Assembly: GCF_036384435.1 (NCBI RefSeq)
Contig: NZ_DASVMI010000152.1
Location: forward strand, 1 to 9,026
From: GSA-30 sp036384435
Lineage (GTDB): Bacteria; Pseudomonadota; Gammaproteobacteria; Xanthomonadales; Rhodanobacteraceae
DNA length: 9,026 nucleotides
Direction of reading: 5' to 3'
Position numbers and translations under genes: made by a program. This document shows positions 6,832-9,026 of this stretch, one piece after another; position 1 is the stretch's first letter, and each line of letters begins with the position of its first letter. Below the pieces are notes generated by a model that was given only the letters and a program-made list of their open reading frames with translations, ran no database searches and was not told where the DNA came from.

Positions 6832-6952
6832 CTCGCATTTTTAATGCTTCGAGTGCTAAAGCCGGAATGCTGTTTAGCCACGACCGAAATCCGCGGTTGC
6901 GAATTTGGGTTAGGTCAAACATCGATTTCCATAGGCGCCGACTGCGTCGCTG

Positions 6953-7399
6953 ATGATGACCCTGGTTGACAGGGATTTGAGCGGTATATTCTCGGAAGGT
7001 CCGCTTTCGAGCCGAGTCAGACGTCTTACGTTGAACAACATCTTCACTTATCAAATGGAAAAGACAGGAGACTGCCCCGTGTCAACAAAAGAACGCTTCA
7101 TGGTGTGCATAGGCGAGGTAAGGAAAAATTTCGTCTTCGGAGACTTGTTTTCCGACGTCTATACGAAATCGGTAACCATGTCAGATGGATCGATTCGGGA
7201 GATCAAACTTCGGCCCACCATGAAAGATGGCGATCTGATCATTGAAATAAGGGACGGTGACCATCTCAGTTACATGGGGCCAAACGGGACCACGACACAC
7301 GGGGCGCTGATGATAGGGCTTAGGCAAGTCGGTGATTCTAGTTTTGGGATCAGAATTGGCCGGCTAGGCGTGTTGCGCAGGTGCCAGCCAGCGCTGTAA
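6953..7399 (+). CDS. Unrecognised protein, possibly 5'-truncated
   Basis: I do not recognise the family. Read from ATG 6953 it is 148 residues. The middle, from T-L-N-N-I-F-T-Y-Q through E-R-F-M-V-C-I-G-E-V and D-G-D-L-I-I-E-I-R-D-G-D, reads as a natural, mostly beta protein with two cysteines. The first 20 or so residues and the last 15 (ending R-R-C-Q-P-A-L) look less natural. A GTG at 7079 has an AGGAG site eight bases upstream and would give 106 residues. It cuts into what looks like continuous protein, so the true start is uncertain. The gene shares the lower GC of the immunity-type lipoprotein gene 121 bases upstream, and the two may have arrived together. There is no signal peptide in the visible frame, which may mean the original 5' end was lost. 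Confidence 0.5.
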   Translation: MMTLVDRDLSGIFSEGPLSSRVRRLTLNNIFTYQMEKTGDCPVSTKERFMVCIGEVRKNFVFGDLFSDVYTKSVTMSDGSIREIKLRPTMKDGDLIIEIRDGDHLSYMGPNGTTTHGALMIGLRQVGDSSFGIRIGRLGVLRRCQPAL

Positions 7400-7673
7400 T
7401 GCCTGCTTGCTTCCGAGAACGTGCCAGACTAATGTCCGCTCTCGGCGGCGGACCTTTCGGGTTGGCCGATTGACCAACAGTAGCGGGGGTGTTCAACACC
7501 AGCGCATTGTTTAGCCCATGCCGGAATGCTGTCCAGCGATCACCGTAACCGGGGCTCGTAGCCCATCCGAGATGACCATCACACACCGGCATCAGCGGGA
7601 ACCTGGACTTGGGTCAGCTCTGGTCGGACATGCGGTCAGTTGAACCGGAATACGCATTCAGTGACATTGTGAG
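7400..7673. other. Intergenic stretch between convergent genes
   Basis: I see no supportable gene in these 274 bases. They contain small inverted repeats: GTCCGC/GCGGAC around an 8-base loop (about 7434-7453) and GGTGTT-C-AACACC (7488-7500). Neither has a T run. GCCGGAATGCTGT occurs here near 7520 and also near 6861. Confidence 0.5.
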
Positions 7674-8411
7674 TTATCGGACACGCTTCCAAACGATGTC
7701 TTCATTGTTGCGCCGTTCGTCCAACGCGTCGACTTTCCCATAGGCGTCGCGGTGGAACAGCTCCCGCCCTTCCACGCGCTTGCGGAAGAACAGATCGCCG
7801 GATTCGGGCAGTAGCTCAGTCTTCGGGCCGTCGCCCTTTTGCATGAACAGGGCAGTGCCTTCGCGCGTGACGGTGCGGCGGACGCCGGGTGCCAACTCGT
7901 AGCTGCCCGTGAAGTCGTCCAACTTGGCCAGGTCGGTGGTTCCGACTTTTGGGTCTTCGTAGTAGCGCATTGTCTGGCTGGCGGCGATCTGCCAGGTGCC
8001 GTGGCGAAACAGCCAGGTGTCCACGGTGTGGTAGCGGGCATGCATCGTCTGGCCATAGGCAGTTTCAGATTCGTCGCATGTGTAGGCCACCGCGGCGGCA
8101 TCGGGCGTCAGGATGACATGTGGATCGATGACCCGCATATGCAAGCTGTACCCCGCAGGCATTGGCCCGATATCGGCTAGCAGTGCCTGCTTGTCCATGG
8201 TCCGGCCTTTTTCGTCGTACACCATCGCATCATCGGCAAACCAAGCGTTCCACGGTTTCGGGTCACCAGCATCGGAGGCGGCGTAGAGTTGCTGCGTGCG
8301 TTGCAGTAGCTCTGCTTGCGTGATGGCGCCGGCCGTGGAGGATGCTGCGTGCAATGGAGCGGAAATGCCGACCGCGAGGCACAGAAGGGCGGGGATAACT
8401 GTACGGATCAT
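7674..8411 (-). CDS. Exported NTF2/SnoaL-like protein with C-terminal DUF3471-like domain
   Basis: This 245-residue protein begins MIRTVIPALLCLAVG and has a Sec signal peptide ending at an A-P-L-H-A/A-S site near residue 22, so it should be periplasmic or secreted. Residues about 30-152 resemble the NTF2/SnoaL (DUF4440) fold: an N-terminal helix, W-F-A-D-D-A-M-V-Y-D, then the strands H-T-V-D-T-W-L-F-R-H-G-T-W-Q-I-A-A. Residues about 163-245 resemble the small DUF3471-type beta domain (F-T-G-S-Y-E-L then L-F-M-Q and L-L-P-E-S). No catalytic residues can be assigned, so whether it is an enzyme is unknown. The open frame extends to 8966, but the signal peptide and a GGAGA site just upstream fix the start at 8411. 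It appears intact and monocistronic, convergent with the AT-rich pair on its left. Confidence 0.75.
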   Translation of the reverse strand: MIRTVIPALLCLAVGISAPLHAASSTAGAITQAELLQRTQQLYAASDAGDPKPWNAWFADDAMVYDEKGRTMDKQALLADIGPMPAGYSLHMRVIDPHVILTPDAAAVAYTCDESETAYGQTMHARYHTVDTWLFRHGTWQIAASQTMRYYEDPKVGTTDLAKLDDFTGSYELAPGVRRTVTREGTALFMQKGDGPKTELLPESGDLFFRKRVEGRELFHRDAYGKVDALDERRNNEDIVWKRVR

Positions 8412-8738
8412 GCGATGGTCTCCGCGGGTGTAAGGTGCTTTGGGCATTCTGCAGCGAGGCTTGCGCTTGAATCGTGGCGGCAGCGCCCATGCATTGTCGC
8501 CATGGGCGCCGTGCCGGCGACCTGGTCTCCCATGACAACGCTTGCGGGCGGCAGGTTGAATAAGCGTGGTGCGGCAAGGGAGCCTTCGCATGTGCCGGAT
8601 GTCCCGTTGTATCCTGTCGAGGGATAAATCCGGCCAGTTAAATGGCTTGGCGGAATTTGGGGAAAGTTCAGAAGGATGCACGCAACGGCCTCTCACGGCG
8701 TCCTCTTTTATTGGGTCCCCCGGCGTGGAGGATTCACC
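8412..8738. other. Gene-free region between divergent genes
   Basis: No convincing gene is visible in these 327 bases; the long minus-strand open frame across it is an upstream extension of the exported NTF2-like gene and has no protein-like content. The region should hold the promoters for that gene and for the short plus-strand frame at 8739, but I find no strong -35/-10 pair. A perfect inverted repeat at 8483-8509 is the main structure. Confidence 0.5.
8483..8509. repeat. Perfect 9-bp inverted repeat upstream of the NTF2-like gene
   Basis: GCGCCCATG (8483-8491) and CATGGGCGC (8501-8509) are perfect reverse complements separated by 9 bases. They lie about 70-100 bases upstream of the exported NTF2-like start. 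No T run follows. An operator for a dimeric regulator or a leader hairpin are both possible. Confidence 0.5.
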
Positions 8739-8792
8739 ATGCACACTCCAGTGCCCCCTCCTATCTGTCGCCGACAGACCCGCAACAGGCAC
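8739..8792 (+). pseudogene. Short reading frame cut off by the IS insertion
   Basis: An ATG with a strong TGGAGGA ribosome binding site (8726-8732) opens a frame beginning MHTPVPPPICRRQTRNRH. It then runs into the apparent IS terminus at 8793 and stops at 8831 inside the element. The strong site suggests a real gene whose 3' part was displaced by the insertion. The 18 residues left are too few to identify it. Confidence 0.35.
8764..8778. repeat. 15-bp palindrome next to the IS end
   Basis: TCTGTCG-C-CGACAGA is a perfect palindrome with a one-base centre, 14 bases before the apparent IS terminus and inside the short frame starting at 8739. It may be a protein binding site or chance. Confidence 0.4.
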
Positions 8793-9026
8793 TGGATCGC
8801 CCAGCCTTTCGTAGACACCTTCGAGCCATAATTTCTGGCAATCGAGGAGGTCGGTATGAGTGGGAAGCGGTACACGGATGAGTTGAAGATCGAAGCGGTC
8901 AAGCAAGTGACCGAGCGCGGGCATTCGGTGGCCGAGGTGGCCGAGCGGCTGGGCATCACGACGCACAGCCTCTACGCGTGGAAGGTCAAGTTCGGCCAGC
9001 CGGACACGGTGCGTCGGGCAGAGCTG
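8793..9026 (+). mobile_element. Second IS3-family insertion sequence, partial (5' end)
   Basis: The sequence from TGGATCGCCCAG onward, with TTTCGTAGACACC shortly after, has the look of an IS3-group terminal repeat: a 5'-TG end about 60 bases before the transposase start. The element runs off the right edge. It differs from the one at the left edge in transposase sequence and terminus, so the two are not copies of the same IS. The exact boundary is inferred because the other end is not visible. Confidence 0.55.
8856..9026 (+). CDS. IS3-family transposase OrfA, N-terminal 57 residues
   Basis: This is the start of the DNA-binding subunit of an IS3-family transposase, read rightwards. The protein begins MSGKRYTDELKIEAVKQVTE, followed by S-V-A-E-V-A-E-R-L-G-I-T-T-H-S-L-Y-A-W. 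This is the typical helix-turn-helix region of OrfA, which binds the element ends. A GAGGAGG ribosome binding site ends five bases before the ATG. The frame is open to the window edge, so the leucine-zipper region, frameshift site and catalytic OrfB are not seen. Confidence 0.9.
   Translation, partial: MSGKRYTDELKIEAVKQVTERGHSVAEVAERLGITTHSLYAWKVKFGQPDTVRRAEL

Noticed and set aside
6861..7532. GCCGGAATGCTGT found twice, near 6861 and 7520, as a possible repeat family
   Set aside because: A 13-base match between two places in 9 kb is expected fairly often by chance, and the flanks do not match.
7350..7592. 80-residue minus-strand frame
   Set aside because: No ribosome site, no known motif, and it overlaps the end of the plus-strand gene at 6953-7399.
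8412..8966. 185-residue N-terminal extension of the exported NTF2-like protein
   Set aside because: The extension has no protein-like pattern, overlaps the IS end and would bury the signal peptide.

Overview
The window looks like a variable, rearranged stretch of a GC-rich gammaproteobacterial chromosome. The style of the long GC-rich genes, the MASE1-like fragment and the two IS3-type transposase starts suggest Xanthomonadales (Rhodanobacteraceae or Xanthomonadaceae). That placement is an inference from general resemblance, not a database result. No housekeeping operon, CRISPR array, rRNA or plasmid origin is visible.

Layout from left to right. Bases 1 to about 185 hold the 5' end of an IS3-family insertion sequence on the minus strand. 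Next comes a complete tRNA-Phe(GAA) transcription unit on the minus strand: promoter (372-400), tRNA (274-349) and rho-independent terminator (232-257). On the 5' side of that tRNA lies a tyrosine recombinase/integrase gene (624-2279), split by an in-frame amber codon at 1437-1439. All recognisable catalytic residues are in the downstream piece. Downstream of it is an unusual reading frame (2478-3287) that joins a soluble charged domain to the start of a MASE1-like membrane domain and then stops early; it is probably a recombination chimera.

The largest gene (3373-5832) encodes an 819-residue protein. Its N-terminal half resembles zinc-dependent phospholipases C, and its C-terminal half looks like a beta-propeller or lectin-like module. 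A 645-base stretch without a convincing gene follows (5833-6477); it holds a minus-strand terminator and possible gene debris. Then come two genes that look more AT-rich than their surroundings: a lipoprotein of the YbbC/YhhH NTF2-fold immunity type (6478-6831) and an unrecognised, possibly 5'-truncated gene (6953-7399). On the minus strand, 7674-8411 encodes an exported NTF2/SnoaL-like protein with a C-terminal DUF3471-like domain. The window ends in the 5' part of a second, different IS3-family element (from about 8793) that has inserted into a short reading frame with a strong ribosome binding site.

Taken together, the tRNA, broken integrase, two IS ends, chimeric frame and orphan immunity-type gene suggest a decayed genomic island or recombination hotspot rather than one intact operon. 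The candidates most worth following are the phospholipase-propeller protein, the chimeric membrane gene and the immunity-type gene with its unknown neighbour.
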